Positions 50,739-60,163 of a stretch of 64,000 bases of DNA are shown one piece after another (the stretch's first letter is position 1; each line of letters starts with the position of its first letter). The translations under genes were made by a program, and so were the position numbers. Where the stretch lies: assembly GCA_016840385.1 (NCBI GenBank), contig JAEOSL010000005.1, positions 26,074-90,073 of the forward strand, given 5' to 3'. The notes under the pieces are model-generated. The model saw only the letters and a list, made by a program, of their open reading frames with translations, did no database searches and had not been told where the DNA came from. Origin of the DNA: Candidatus Thorarchaeota archaeon. GTDB taxonomy: Archaea; Asgardarchaeota; Thorarchaeia; Thorarchaeales; Thorarchaeaceae.

Positions 50739-52022
50739 ATGGAACTGCCTGATGGATTCGAATTTGGATTTGTTAAAACTGACGAAGAAGTGGAAGAGTT
50801 GTTGAATTTCCACGCAATAGTCCATCCTGAAGATGACAGAGAAGAACTTCGTAGGCAGATTGACCATCTCCCTGGATTTGGTCGAGAGATGAATTACTAC
50901 ATTCGTGACCTCGATACGGGCAAAATAGTGACAGCACTGAACTCTATTCCATTCGTATGGAATTACGAAGACATTCCTCTCAATAATCTAGAACTGGGTT
51001 GGGTTGGTACCCTTAAGGAATATCGAAGAAAGGGATTAAACAAATTATTGTACACACACTTTGACAATCTGCTACTCTCTGGTAATTATGATATTTCTAC
51101 GATTCAGGGAATTCCATATTATTATCGTCAGTTTGGATATGATTTTGTCATTCCAATGGAACGTACTGTATGGACCCGTACAAATCAGATACAACCGTTC
51201 GATGAGAAGAATCCTCCAGAATATATGAAATTAAAGGTTCGACTTGCTGAAAAGAAGGACATCCCATCTATGATGAATCTTCTTGATGAACTCAACCAAA
51301 AACTGTTGATATATGCTTCAAGAAGTCCCGAGCTTTGGGAAATTCAAGAAACTATGAAGAAGCAGTTTGAGAATGACTTTCAATCTTATGTAGTGCTTGA
51401 TGGTTCTAAGATTGTTGGATATTTCCGACTTGTTAAGAAAATCAAAAAAGATAGCTCTCCAAATAAATCTACAATCTCAGTAATAGAGAGCAGTATTCCC
51501 ACTTTCAATGGGGTTCTCCGAGCACTACAATTTCTATACGCAGAAGCAGTAGAAGATGATGTCCCTCTTATTGGATCTCATGGTCCTTCTTTCAATACTC
51601 TCTCGAAAGTTATGGAGAATCTTGGAGGACGTGGAAAACCTTGGTGGAAGTATCAAATTCGTCTCCCCAATATGACTAGTTTTCTGCAGAAGATATCACC
51701 AGTTCTTGAAAGACGTCTAGAAGGCACAATGTTCGAAGGACTCACCTATGATGTAATAATGAATACATTTCAGAAATGCTACAAGCTCAAGTTCGTCAAT
51801 GGCAAAATAACCGATGTTTCCAATTTAGGACCACAAGAAGTGAATGAAAATCAAGCATTCCGTGCACCACCAAATGACCTTGCTAGACTAGTTCTTGGTG
51901 CATACAGCATCAAAGAAATCGAGCAGAATAATATCGATTTCATTGTTAGAGGTGAAGTACGACTAATAGCTGAAACCCTCTTTCCAAAGAAAGAGAGTTC
52001 CGTCTACAACTATTTCTGCTGA
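50739..52022 (+). CDS. Eis-like multidomain acetyltransferase
   Basis: A 427-residue protein. The N-terminal GNAT domain has NLELGWVGTLKEYRRKGLNK (acetyl-CoA loop) and GIPYYYRQFGYDF; a second GNAT-like half and a C-terminal SCP2-like domain (FEGLTYDVIMNTFQ to LGAYSIKEIEQN) complete the Eis layout. Eis proteins acetylate amines, for example aminoglycosides in bacteria; the natural substrate here is unknown. Confidence 0.85.
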   Translation: MELPDGFEFGFVKTDEEVEELLNFHAIVHPEDDREELRRQIDHLPGFGREMNYYIRDLDTGKIVTALNSIPFVWNYEDIPLNNLELGWVGTLKEYRRKGLNKLLYTHFDNLLLSGNYDISTIQGIPYYYRQFGYDFVIPMERTVWTRTNQIQPFDEKNPPEYMKLKVRLAEKKDIPSMMNLLDELNQKLLIYASRSPELWEIQETMKKQFENDFQSYVVLDGSKIVGYFRLVKKIKKDSSPNKSTISVIESSIPTFNGVLRALQFLYAEAVEDDVPLIGSHGPSFNTLSKVMENLGGRGKPWWKYQIRLPNMTSFLQKISPVLERRLEGTMFEGLTYDVIMNTFQKCYKLKFVNGKITDVSNLGPQEVNENQAFRAPPNDLARLVLGAYSIKEIEQNNIDFIVRGEVRLIAETLFPKKESSVYNYFC

Positions 52023-52029
52023 ATCGAAG

Positions 52030-52410
52030 TTAGTCCAAGTCAGGAATAGTCATTTCCACAGCAAATTTCGCTCCGCATGGACAACTTGCATTAATCGGAT
52101 ATTTGTCTGGAGTATCAATACTAATGGTGGCTCCTTGCATTGCAGCCTTGTCGATCATTGCTTGCATATTGTGAACCATATATTTTGCAAAACCAGAAAC
52201 AAGATCTGGGATTGACATATCATCAATCCAATAGATAAATCTTGAACAAGATGGACAGTGACTAGTTATCAATCCCGTGCCATCTCCACAGCTCGAACAT
52301 GTAAGTTCTGTATGATGATAATCTGGAGCATTGGGACAGGGCAAATTCAGAGTATTCTTTGTACCACATCGGTAACAATAATATTCAAAATTGATAGTCT
52401 GATTCATCAC
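52030..52410 (-). CDS. Multi-zinc-ribbon protein
   Basis: A 126-residue protein with four Cys-x2-Cys-like knuckles: YYCYRCGTKN, LTCSSCGDGTG, SHCPSCSRFIYW and ASCPCGAKF, so two zinc ribbons are likely. No membrane segment. Its function is unknown; such proteins often bind nucleic acids or partner proteins. Confidence 0.7.
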   Translation of the reverse strand: MMNQTINFEYYCYRCGTKNTLNLPCPNAPDYHHTELTCSSCGDGTGLITSHCPSCSRFIYWIDDMSIPDLVSGFAKYMVHNMQAMIDKAAMQGATISIDTPDKYPINASCPCGAKFAVEMTIPDLD

Positions 52411-52555
52411 AGTTCAACTCTGTGCTACATTGTTGACCAATAAATCTCTTTGTTGCACTAGTGGTTCTCTCGATTTTGGTGGCCTAATAAGGGACACATC
52501 TGATAGTACAACGGAGTGTTCACAGTTGCTGATTGAACGTTCAGATACCAAACTA

Positions 52556-52720
52556 ATGTCCCTTCTCTTAGTATTTCTATCAGAGAATTTTGAAGCTAGT
52601 ACAAATCGATGCAACGTTTGTGATTCTACCACACCTAGTTTTGGAAAATCATTCCTTATCAGTGGTAAATGGGTTTGTGTAAGTTGCATTGTTAAAAGAA
52701 TTAGAACGAACTCATGCTAG
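52556..52720 (+). CDS. Small treble-clef zinc-finger protein
   Basis: From ATG 52556 the frame gives a 54-residue protein with CNVCDSTTPSFGKSFLISGK followed by WVCVSCIVKRIRTNSC: two CxxC pairs in treble-clef spacing. The frame is open farther upstream to 52430, but that part lacks conserved features. The opposite-strand frame has no such motif. Unknown function. Confidence 0.55.
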   Translation: MSLLLVFLSENFEASTNRCNVCDSTTPSFGKSFLISGKWVCVSCIVKRIRTNSC

Positions 52721-52777
52721 AAATCTCTTCTTAATCCCAACAGTGAAAAGTGAGTATTGCTATCAGTAGAGTCCTAG

Positions 52778-53551
52778 GTGAATCTATTGAAGACTAGAAT
52801 TCAACCACATCTAAGAGTTGGAGATGGCGACGTAGAAGAAGTCGTCATAATCACTGGAAATCCCGATCGTGTTCCAAAAATTGCTGGAAAAATGAAGGAT
52901 CCCGAAGAAGTAGCTCGATACAGAGGTCTTGTTACATATCGTGCCTACACCCCAAAGGGAAATCCTGTGACGATTGCTGGAACAGGTATGGGCGTTGCAT
53001 CAACCCACATCTGTATTGAAGAACTTGCTAATTTAGATGCCAAGGTGATACTGAGACTGGGCAGCTGTGGCGGAATCGACCCAACAGTTGTAACTGGTGA
53101 CGTTGTTGTACCAACTGGTTGTGTCAGAGATGAACGCGCGAGCCTTAATTATGCTCCAATAGAGTATCCTGCGGTAGCTTCGCCTGATTGGTTTAGTGCA
53201 CTCTATCATGAGATATCAAAGCTTCTTCCATCTGACCGGGTCTATTCAGGAATTTGTCTCACCACCGACATCTACTATACGAACCCAATTTACGACAAAT
53301 TGGATCTCTGGACACGAGCAAAAGTGAAGTGTGTCGAAATGGAGAGTTCACTCGTCTTTACATTTGCTCAGACCCGTGGACTTGATGCAGCATCCATTCT
53401 GTCATGTGATGGAAATCTTCATGGTGCACAAAAGGGAGAGCAGAAAGATGAGAGTGAAGAAACTGGAGAGCAGGACCCACTCATCATAGAAGCTATTGAG
53501 AAAACAATTCTGGCTACTGCTAATGCTATTGACCACTTCTATGAAAAATAG
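52778..53551 (+). CDS. Nucleoside phosphorylase (uridine/purine type)
   Basis: A 257-residue phosphorylase of the PNP/UDP family, cleaving nucleosides with phosphate for salvage. Motifs: VVIITGNPDRVPKIAGKM, GTGMGVASTHICIEELANL, ILRLGSCGGIDPTVVTGD, and CVEMESSLVFTFAQTRG, where the Glu-Met-Glu triple binds ribose. It starts at GTG 52778. Confidence 0.93.
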   Translation: MNLLKTRIQPHLRVGDGDVEEVVIITGNPDRVPKIAGKMKDPEEVARYRGLVTYRAYTPKGNPVTIAGTGMGVASTHICIEELANLDAKVILRLGSCGGIDPTVVTGDVVVPTGCVRDERASLNYAPIEYPAVASPDWFSALYHEISKLLPSDRVYSGICLTTDIYYTNPIYDKLDLWTRAKVKCVEMESSLVFTFAQTRGLDAASILSCDGNLHGAQKGEQKDESEETGEQDPLIIEAIEKTILATANAIDHFYEK

Positions 53552-53573
53552 ATACATATGCAAGGTGTAAGAA

Positions 53574-54209
53574 ATGGTGTCCGAGGGTCCAGCAGTCAGG
53601 TCCTATTTGGTAATGAAAGCTGAGTCCGAGAAAGCTTTGAAGCTTGCTGAGGAATGGTGGGGGGATAAAGAAGTTCCTAGTTACATCAAGATTCACCGAT
53701 TTGAAATGAGTGATGTAGAGGAATTCGTAGGTCTATACAATCGATGCTTTTTGGCATCTCCTGATCCTTTCTGCCCTCTTACACCAGAGCAAGCAAAACA
53801 GCTTGATCCTGAAGGCATCTTTGTTGCCAAGCTATGGGGGAAACTTGCAGGTTTCATTGCATGCTTTGTAGAAAAACAGAGCGAGTCTAATTATGGAGAG
53901 ATTACTGGAATCGGTGTCCTCCCAAGTCGAAGGAGAAAAGGAGTGGCAACTGCTTTGATTAAGAGTGCATCCAAATATTTCCTAGATTCAGGTGTTGACG
54001 AAGTGTACTGTGAGGTCTATGAGGAGAATCTACCTTCTCAAATGTTGATTCAAGCCTATGGGTTTGTTGAAGTTGGAAGGAGAGATATCCCCATGCAGAC
54101 TGGAGCTCCAGTGGAACCTACATCTTCTGCTGAGCTACCTGGTGGTAAAATTATGCGCAGACTAGGTCTTAGACCCCGGGCAGGCTGTGAAACTTGTAGA
54201 GATATTTGA
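53574..54209 (+). CDS. GNAT acetyltransferase
   Basis: A 211-residue acetyltransferase, RimI-like: VEEFVGLYNRCFLASPDPFC, GKLAGFIACFVEKQSESNYG, EITGIGVLPSRRRKGVATAL (acetyl-CoA loop) and LPSQMLIQAYGFVEVGRRDI. A tail of ~30 residues with CETC follows the domain. It lies 22 bp after the phosphorylase gene, probably in the same operon. Confidence 0.88.
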   Translation: MVSEGPAVRSYLVMKAESEKALKLAEEWWGDKEVPSYIKIHRFEMSDVEEFVGLYNRCFLASPDPFCPLTPEQAKQLDPEGIFVAKLWGKLAGFIACFVEKQSESNYGEITGIGVLPSRRRKGVATALIKSASKYFLDSGVDEVYCEVYEENLPSQMLIQAYGFVEVGRRDIPMQTGAPVEPTSSAELPGGKIMRRLGLRPRAGCETCRDI

Positions 54210-54231
54210 GTGAGGACTGGGCAACTTTTTA

Positions 54232-55359
54232 GTGAGGTATCACTATTCAGAAAGTGCTATGTACGAGTCTGAAACCGAGGATTCTCAAAATCCTAATTCC
54301 AGAAGAAGGCTCTCTCTCAGACGTTTTGAAAAAGTGACTAATCCTCGGTCAATACATGGTATCTACCCCTATAGAGGAAAGATGTCACCGTTAGATGCAT
54401 CCCAGGTAATCAAACAATTACCTTCAGATTCACTCATCCTTGACCCATTCTGTGGAACTGGCACAATTCTCTATGAAGCTCAAACTTATGGCTTGAATGC
54501 TATCGGTGTTGATAACAATCCTCTTGCTTGTACAATTGCACGAGGAAAGACTGAACCTCTCAATAAGGAAACTACAATGGTACAGCTTGAGAATACAATT
54601 GAAGCTGCCAAATCCCTTTCTAAAGTCGAAAGTATGCCCTCACAACCTGCTAGGTATTTTCACAAGAAGACAGCAGATCAAATCATGCGAATACTTTCAT
54701 TATCTGATACTTTCTCAACCTACCTTCTTTCCAGTTTCTATGGTGCAATATGCCTAACTGCTCGTGCATGTAACGATTGGTTGTGGACTTCAACTTCAGT
54801 TGGAAGGATAAACAAACCTTTACAGAATGTTGATTTCTATTCAACATTATTACGGAAGGCTCGGAAGCACATCGGATTTGTAATAGGCACACCATCTGTA
54901 GCAATACACACGCATGATTCACGAGAACTTAGTAAAATCGTGCGTAAAAAATCAGTGGATGTAGTATACACGAGCCCCCCCTACTTTGATGCTCTAGACT
55001 ACACTGGTTACTATACGAAAATTGTGCTGGAGATTCTAGGTGTTGACAGAGCAGAAATTCGTGATGGGTTGATTCAGAGATATTCAACATATCAAGAAGA
55101 GATGAAGAGCGCGCTCCAATCGATTGATGTGGTGCTACGAGATAACGCAATAGTAATTTTTGTTGTAGGTGATAGAATGGTTCGAAAGAAGCTTATTCGA
55201 GGAGCTGACTTCTTTACTGATATCGCCCCATGGAAAAATCCCTATATTGTCGAGCGAGAATATACAAAGACTGCCAGTTCTCTGTGGGATAAGATCAATA
55301 CTACACAAAGAAAGGAACAGGTAATTGTCTGGGACCTTGCACATGGAGGACGCAAGTGA
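54232..55359 (+). CDS. DNA methyltransferase (gamma/alpha order)
   Basis: A 375-residue amino-methyltransferase. IHGIYPYRGKMSPLDASQVI is the leader common in such enzymes; motif I is LILDPFCGTGTILYEA, and the catalytic motif IV TSPPYFDALDYTGYY follows, so the order is SAM-binding then catalytic. TSPPY predicts N4-methylcytosine or N6-adenine. It starts at GTG 54232. Its stop is 1 bp before the start of a second methyltransferase, so they form an operon. Confidence 0.85.
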   Translation: MRYHYSESAMYESETEDSQNPNSRRRLSLRRFEKVTNPRSIHGIYPYRGKMSPLDASQVIKQLPSDSLILDPFCGTGTILYEAQTYGLNAIGVDNNPLACTIARGKTEPLNKETTMVQLENTIEAAKSLSKVESMPSQPARYFHKKTADQIMRILSLSDTFSTYLLSSFYGAICLTARACNDWLWTSTSVGRINKPLQNVDFYSTLLRKARKHIGFVIGTPSVAIHTHDSRELSKIVRKKSVDVVYTSPPYFDALDYTGYYTKIVLEILGVDRAEIRDGLIQRYSTYQEEMKSALQSIDVVLRDNAIVIFVVGDRMVRKKLIRGADFFTDIAPWKNPYIVEREYTKTASSLWDKINTTQRKEQVIVWDLAHGGRK

Positions 55360-55360
55360 A

Positions 55361-56185
55361 ATGACTCGACATCTTGTTGTTACTGGTGACAGCAGGCAAA
55401 TGGACCAAGTCCCCGATGATTCAGTTCATCTTGTAGTTACCTCTCCCCCTTATTGGAACCTCAAAGATTATGGAAATGATGAAGCCATTGGTCAATCATC
55501 TTCTTCCTACGAGGAATATCTCAATTCAATATGTGAAGTATTCAAAGAATGTGTCAAGAAGCTCGTACCTGATGGAAAACTCATTGTGAACATCATGCCA
55601 ATACTACTTCCCGGAAAAACTTCAAAATTCAAACGAAGAGTTACAAAATCAGTTCTTACAGAACTTGAGGAGTTTATGGACTCACTCGGTAACATGTATT
55701 TTCACTCCCTTTACATCTGGGACAAGAGAAAAGCAGTACGCTTCAGTTCCTGGGGTTCGTATCCATATCCACCAAATCTATTGTCAACATACCCCTATGA
55801 ATGGATTATTGTCTACTCTAAAATGGGACAACGTCGAGGTGTAGATAAAGAAATCAAAGAAGCCTCGAAAATATCTCATGAAGAATTTACAGATTGGGTA
55901 CAGAACTCTATTTGGGACTTTCAACCAGCATCAGCTAAACAAGAAGATCATCCAGCACCTTTTCCAGAGGAACTTCCACGACGTTGTATTCGGCTCTATT
56001 CTTTTGTAGGTGATACAGTTCTCGATCCTTTCGCTGGAAGTGGAACAACGTTGAAGGTTGCAAGGGAGCTGGGACGTAACTCTATCGGATATGAGCTGAA
56101 TCCTGAGTATACCTCAATAATCCGTGACAAGATAGGGGCGGACGATGAAGCAAATGATGATGTTTTTGAATTTACTATTAGTTAA
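55361..56185 (+). CDS. DNA methyltransferase (beta order)
   Basis: A 274-residue methyltransferase with catalytic motif VVTSPPYWNLKDYGNDEAIG first and SAM-binding motif DPFAGSGTTLKVARELGRNS second, the beta-class order typical of N4-cytosine or N6-adenine DNA methylases. ATG 55361 is preferred because GGAGG lies 14 bases upstream and the previous gene stops at 55359. No restriction endonuclease is adjacent, so the two enzymes may be orphan or work together on different strands of one site. Confidence 0.87.
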   Translation: MTRHLVVTGDSRQMDQVPDDSVHLVVTSPPYWNLKDYGNDEAIGQSSSSYEEYLNSICEVFKECVKKLVPDGKLIVNIMPILLPGKTSKFKRRVTKSVLTELEEFMDSLGNMYFHSLYIWDKRKAVRFSSWGSYPYPPNLLSTYPYEWIIVYSKMGQRRGVDKEIKEASKISHEEFTDWVQNSIWDFQPASAKQEDHPAPFPEELPRRCIRLYSFVGDTVLDPFAGSGTTLKVARELGRNSIGYELNPEYTSIIRDKIGADDEANDDVFEFTIS

Positions 56186-56287
56186 TGATAAACCTAATTA
56201 ATGAAAAAGTTCCAATAGTAAATATCGTGTGGAGTTATTCGGGGTTGCCTGTCAATGACTCTATCTAAGGGAGGGAGATGAAAAAAA

Positions 56288-57508
56288 TTGCGTTACGACG
56301 TAATAGTAATTGGTGCTGGACCTGCAGGATCAGTAGCCGCATATGAGAGTGCAAAGAAAGGTTTCAAAACTTTGCTGCTTGAGAAGGCTTCAATCCCACG
56401 TGAGAAGGCATGTGGCGGCGCTGTGATGTATCATGGAATCCGTATGATAAATGGAGAAGTCCCACTAGATGTAATTGAAAGGAAGATTTACGGTCTTAGA
56501 TTTGGTTTCCTCAATGGAACTTCATCCGAATTTATTACGGACAAATTGATTGGGATTACTGTCTTTCGCGATAAATTTGACGCGTTTCTTTCTGAGCGTG
56601 CAGTTGAGGCTGGGGTTGAATTATTGGATGATGCTCGTGTCATACACACATCGGTTTCTGATGATTGTGCAACTATACAACTTAAAGATGGACAAGAGTT
56701 CAAATCGGAGTTTCTTATTGGTGCGGATGGTGTTAATTCGATAGTCAGTCGGTCTCTCAAATTGCGACCTAAACGGAAGGATTTGACCAAATTTGGCCTT
56801 GGAATGGAAGCAGATTTCCATGTTGGAAGAAAAGGTGTGATGAAAGCGACGAATGGAGACCCTTCTGTCATAGAAATAGTTCCAGTTGAAAACAAAATAA
56901 GTTATGGATGGATTTTTCCGAAACGGGAACATCTTGCGATTGGTGTTGCCGGAGGTAGTACACTCATGCAAGACCTAAGGTCCGATTTTGATGGATTTTG
57001 TAAAACCCTTGAAAAGAAACTAGGTGTGGAACTAAAGCTAACGCAACGAAGAACTGGTTTTCTTGGAGGTGATGGCCTGCAAAGTACTAATGTTGCAGAC
57101 AGAGCTATCTTAGTTGGAGATGCTGCAGGATTCGTAGATCCAATGATGGGTGAAGGAATAGGATATGCAATGCAATCAAGCAGAATTGCAGTGGATGTTA
57201 TCAATCAAGCAATGAATGAGAATAAACATGATTCTGCTGCATTATGGAACTATCATTTCCTCTGTCAGAAAGCATTTTCTTCCAATTTCCAGATGGCTGG
57301 ACGAGCAGGGACAATGGGAATCTCATATGCATCTAATCTTCTTCCTAGAATTAATGGCCATAAATTGGCTTCAGATGTGATGGCAATGGTCGCAAGAGGA
57401 GAGATTGGCTATGCAGATATTCCATATGTTACCCTCAAGAAACTTCCAAGGCAACTTCCTGCAATTATCAAGCAAGTAGTGCAATCACGTATTCAGTCTC
57501 GGAACTGA
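56288..57508 (+). CDS. Geranylgeranyl reductase family protein
   Basis: A 406-residue FAD enzyme that saturates geranylgeranyl chains; archaeal members make saturated archaeal ether lipids. Motifs: YDVIVIGAGPAGSVAAYES (dinucleotide binding), REKACGGAVMYHG (signature after the Cys), and AILVGDAAGFVDPMMGEGIG. Length and order fit the family. It starts at TTG 56288; the ATG at 56278 is out of frame. Confidence 0.9.
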   Translation: MRYDVIVIGAGPAGSVAAYESAKKGFKTLLLEKASIPREKACGGAVMYHGIRMINGEVPLDVIERKIYGLRFGFLNGTSSEFITDKLIGITVFRDKFDAFLSERAVEAGVELLDDARVIHTSVSDDCATIQLKDGQEFKSEFLIGADGVNSIVSRSLKLRPKRKDLTKFGLGMEADFHVGRKGVMKATNGDPSVIEIVPVENKISYGWIFPKREHLAIGVAGGSTLMQDLRSDFDGFCKTLEKKLGVELKLTQRRTGFLGGDGLQSTNVADRAILVGDAAGFVDPMMGEGIGYAMQSSRIAVDVINQAMNENKHDSAALWNYHFLCQKAFSSNFQMAGRAGTMGISYASNLLPRINGHKLASDVMAMVARGEIGYADIPYVTLKKLPRQLPAIIKQVVQSRIQSRN

Positions 57509-57526
57509 AAACCTTCATAGGGAGAT

Positions 57527-58546
57527 ATGACTTACCCCACAGTAATGAGAACTCTTCGTCCTGTTTCAGCTTTCATAATCATTGTACTTGCTGTTTCTAT
57601 AGTACAAGTCAGTGGTCAAGTTACCCATACTCCTATCTTTGATGGTGAGAGTGCTTTCGGTTTTCTTACAGGACAGTGTGATTTTGGTCCGCGTCCTCCT
57701 GGTTCAGAGAATCTGACTTTGTGCAGAACTTACATTTCAGAAACTCTGGAATCTTTCAATTGGACTGTTTCAATTCAGAACTTCACTTACATGGAAACGC
57801 CATGTGCCAATATCATTGCAACTTGGAATGGCACAACAGATTCTCCTATTATCCTAGGAGCTCATTACGATACTCGACCTAATGCAACATCTGATTATCC
57901 TGCCAATCGTTCTCTTCCAATTTTGGGTGCTAACGACGGTGCAAGTGGAACTGCAGTCTTGATGGAGCTAGCACGTATTCTACCCACTTCCGAACGATCA
58001 AAGGTTGAACTAGTCTTCTTCGATGCTGAGGACTCGGGTCAAATTAATGGATGGGATTGGATTCGAGGAGCGGTACACTACGTATCTGAACTCACAACTA
58101 TCAGAAAGAATTCAATTGAGGCCATGGTTCTTGCTGATCTGGTGGGTGATGCAGAACTCTATCTTCCAAAGGAAGGTAGTTCAACTGATTCACTTCAGAA
58201 TGTCATATGGTCAATTGCTGCAGATCTGGGATACAGTAGCACCTTTGTGAATACTGCAGGGTCTTCAGTCACTGATGATCACCGACCATTCTTGGATGCA
58301 GGTATCCCTGCCGTAGATATAATTCAAGTTCCATTCCCTTCATATTGGCATACCCTTGAGGATACGCCCGATAAGTGCAGCGGGGATAGTTTAGAGAAGG
58401 TAGGTAGGGTTTTGGAAGTCTTTGTCGTTGAATACGATGCAGAAAATGGAGGATTTTCTCCGGATTTACCATATGTCCTCTATGCCGCATTGATTATTCT
58501 CGCACTGGTCATACTCATCGTAGCATATCAACGAATGAAACGGTAA
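57527..58546 (+). CDS. Secreted M28 family metallopeptidase
   Basis: A 339-residue zinc aminopeptidase-like protein, with an N-terminal signal (FIIIVLAVSIVQVSGQV) and a C-terminal membrane anchor (YAALIILALVILIVAY). Zinc-site motifs: LGAHYDTRP, GANDGASGTAVLMELAR, VFFDAEDSG (catalytic acidic pair Glu-Asp), and the final histidine in YWHTLEDTPDK. It faces outside and probably degrades peptides for uptake. Confidence 0.9.
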   Translation: MTYPTVMRTLRPVSAFIIIVLAVSIVQVSGQVTHTPIFDGESAFGFLTGQCDFGPRPPGSENLTLCRTYISETLESFNWTVSIQNFTYMETPCANIIATWNGTTDSPIILGAHYDTRPNATSDYPANRSLPILGANDGASGTAVLMELARILPTSERSKVELVFFDAEDSGQINGWDWIRGAVHYVSELTTIRKNSIEAMVLADLVGDAELYLPKEGSSTDSLQNVIWSIAADLGYSSTFVNTAGSSVTDDHRPFLDAGIPAVDIIQVPFPSYWHTLEDTPDKCSGDSLEKVGRVLEVFVVEYDAENGGFSPDLPYVLYAALIILALVILIVAYQRMKR

Positions 58547-58617
58547 ACAAATGTTACAAGCTTTTAAACGGCTTTATTCCACAATCTCTTTTGACATTAG
58601 AGTTCTGGTGAATCAGT

Positions 58618-59499
58618 TTGGAGAAGACATTTCTATTTAGACAAAACAGCGGCCATTCTTCTCCACTCACCTGTATATCAGTAGGTCCGAAAGGAAAATT
58701 CGTAGTTTGTGGAAATGCAGCATCTGATATCTTCGTTGTAGACACAAAGAATGGTAAACTCAAACAAACAATTTCTGGTCATGATGGAAAAATCACAGGT
58801 GTATCCTTTATTCGAGACAGGTTTCACGTTCTTTCCAGCAGTTGGGATACTACAACTCGCCTCTGGGATAGCAAAGAGAAAGATTCACCACTTGTATTGA
58901 AACATGGAACTGAAGTGAAAACGCTAACAGTATCAACTGAACTAGGAAAGGGTGTAGCTGGAGCTCGTGATGGTGAACTCAAAATATTTTCATTGAGTAC
59001 ATTGAAGAATCTTAGAAACATTCAGGCTCACAAATCAGATATTTCCGGTCTTGTTTTTCTTGAAGATGCTGCAAAGCTTGTTACCAGTTCATGGGGTGGA
59101 GAGTGTAAGCTTTGGAATTTGACCTCCTATGAGCTAGAAACAGAATTAGTCAAAAAGAAAGAACGTATTCGATCTCTTGCAGCAACTCCTGATGGGTCAA
59201 AGCTTGTTCTTGGTATGCATAGTGGAAAAATTTCGTTGATTGATATAGAAACCCGTTCAGAGATTAAACAATTGGTTGGACACAAAGATATCGTTGAATC
59301 CCTTTCTATTGACACAACAGGTGAGAGATTGGCATCGGGTAGTTGGGATCGAACGATTCGTCTTTGGTCATTGAATAGTAACAAGGAGATATCTTCAGGC
59401 AAGTTGCTCGCAGGAATCACAGCAGTTGAATGGGATCCAAAGGATGAAGTGGTATATTCTACGGATTTCTCGGGTGCAATAACTTCATGGAATATCTGA
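58618..59499 (+). CDS. Seven-bladed WD40 beta-propeller protein
   Basis: A 293-residue protein containing only WD40 repeats. Seven blades can be counted, including ISGHDGKITGVSFIR to TTRLWD, IQAHKSDISGLVFLED to CKLWN and LVGHKDIVESLSIDTTGERL to TIRLWS. There is no signal peptide. It should serve as an intracellular protein-interaction scaffold. It starts at TTG 58618; CTTTTAAACG near 58562 is a likely TATA box. Confidence 0.88.
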   Translation: MEKTFLFRQNSGHSSPLTCISVGPKGKFVVCGNAASDIFVVDTKNGKLKQTISGHDGKITGVSFIRDRFHVLSSSWDTTTRLWDSKEKDSPLVLKHGTEVKTLTVSTELGKGVAGARDGELKIFSLSTLKNLRNIQAHKSDISGLVFLEDAAKLVTSSWGGECKLWNLTSYELETELVKKKERIRSLAATPDGSKLVLGMHSGKISLIDIETRSEIKQLVGHKDIVESLSIDTTGERLASGSWDRTIRLWSLNSNKEISSGKLLAGITAVEWDPKDEVVYSTDFSGAITSWNI

Positions 59500-59507
59500 A
59501 GTTCCTA

Positions 59508-60110
59508 CTACTCTGACTCAGCCTTACTGGGTAGATTGGCTCTAATGACAATATTCACAAATCCTTGACTATTCCAAGTCAAACGGATACGCCCATACCT
59601 TTTGTTGGCAGGCATTCTTCCTTGTGTATCAGCTTTAACGGGATTTCCTTTCAATATTTCAATTATTTTTCCAGCATTCTGATTTCTGCTGAATTTATCA
59701 TAGGGAATTGGCACCCGTGTACTATCTGCCAGTGTCAGAATCAATGCTTTCTCTGATATCTCCACAATTGGCTGTGAGAATATTGCCCTCCCCTTTTTGA
59801 AAAATGGAGTTTTGTCTCGCATGCTTCTGATATTAATAGCTAATTTTCTGTGCCGTGCAATCTCTGCAGCAGCAGACCTCACCACATCATTCAGATAGGT
59901 TTCTCTGTTATCGAATCGTTCAGAGAACTCCTCTTTAATTTCATCTATAATCTGTGTCTTCTTTATTAGACGATTCTTTAGCAGGGTTTTGATTACCCAA
60001 TTGGTAGCTTGTACATATCGGGAGAACTCCTCTTCAATAGGAATCTGTTTCTCTCGAGTTAACGCTACACTTGATAGTTTGAGCAATATCATCTCAGGCA
60101 TTAGAATCAC
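59508..60110 (-). CDS. TnpB-like N-terminal domain without RuvC nuclease
   Basis: A 200-residue protein resembling the first half of TnpB/IS605 OrfB-type proteins: FSRYVQATNWVIKTLLKNRL (helical REC-like part), VVRSAAAEIARHRKLAINIR, then TPFFKKGRAIFSQPIVEISE and LILTLADSTRVPIPYDKF (wedge-like barrel), and RIRLTWNSQGFVNIVIRANL. The frame stops exactly where the RuvC nuclease and zinc finger should begin; no continuation is visible downstream (59499 belongs to another gene). It may be a decayed or repurposed TnpB that keeps RNA binding. Several ATGs (60110, 60101, 60092) could start it. Confidence 0.55.
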   Translation of the reverse strand: MILMPEMILLKLSSVALTREKQIPIEEEFSRYVQATNWVIKTLLKNRLIKKTQIIDEIKEEFSERFDNRETYLNDVVRSAAAEIARHRKLAINIRSMRDKTPFFKKGRAIFSQPIVEISEKALILTLADSTRVPIPYDKFSRNQNAGKIIEILKGNPVKADTQGRMPANKRYGRIRLTWNSQGFVNIVIRANLPSKAESE

Positions 60111-60163
60111 TAATTCTAACTCTACAAGTGTATCTAATCAATCTAACTCAGAACATCCCAAAA

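Noticed and set aside
52414..52689. Minus-strand 91-codon frame opposite the treble-clef gene
   Set aside because: No motif, while the plus strand encodes two CxxC pairs in treble-clef spacing.
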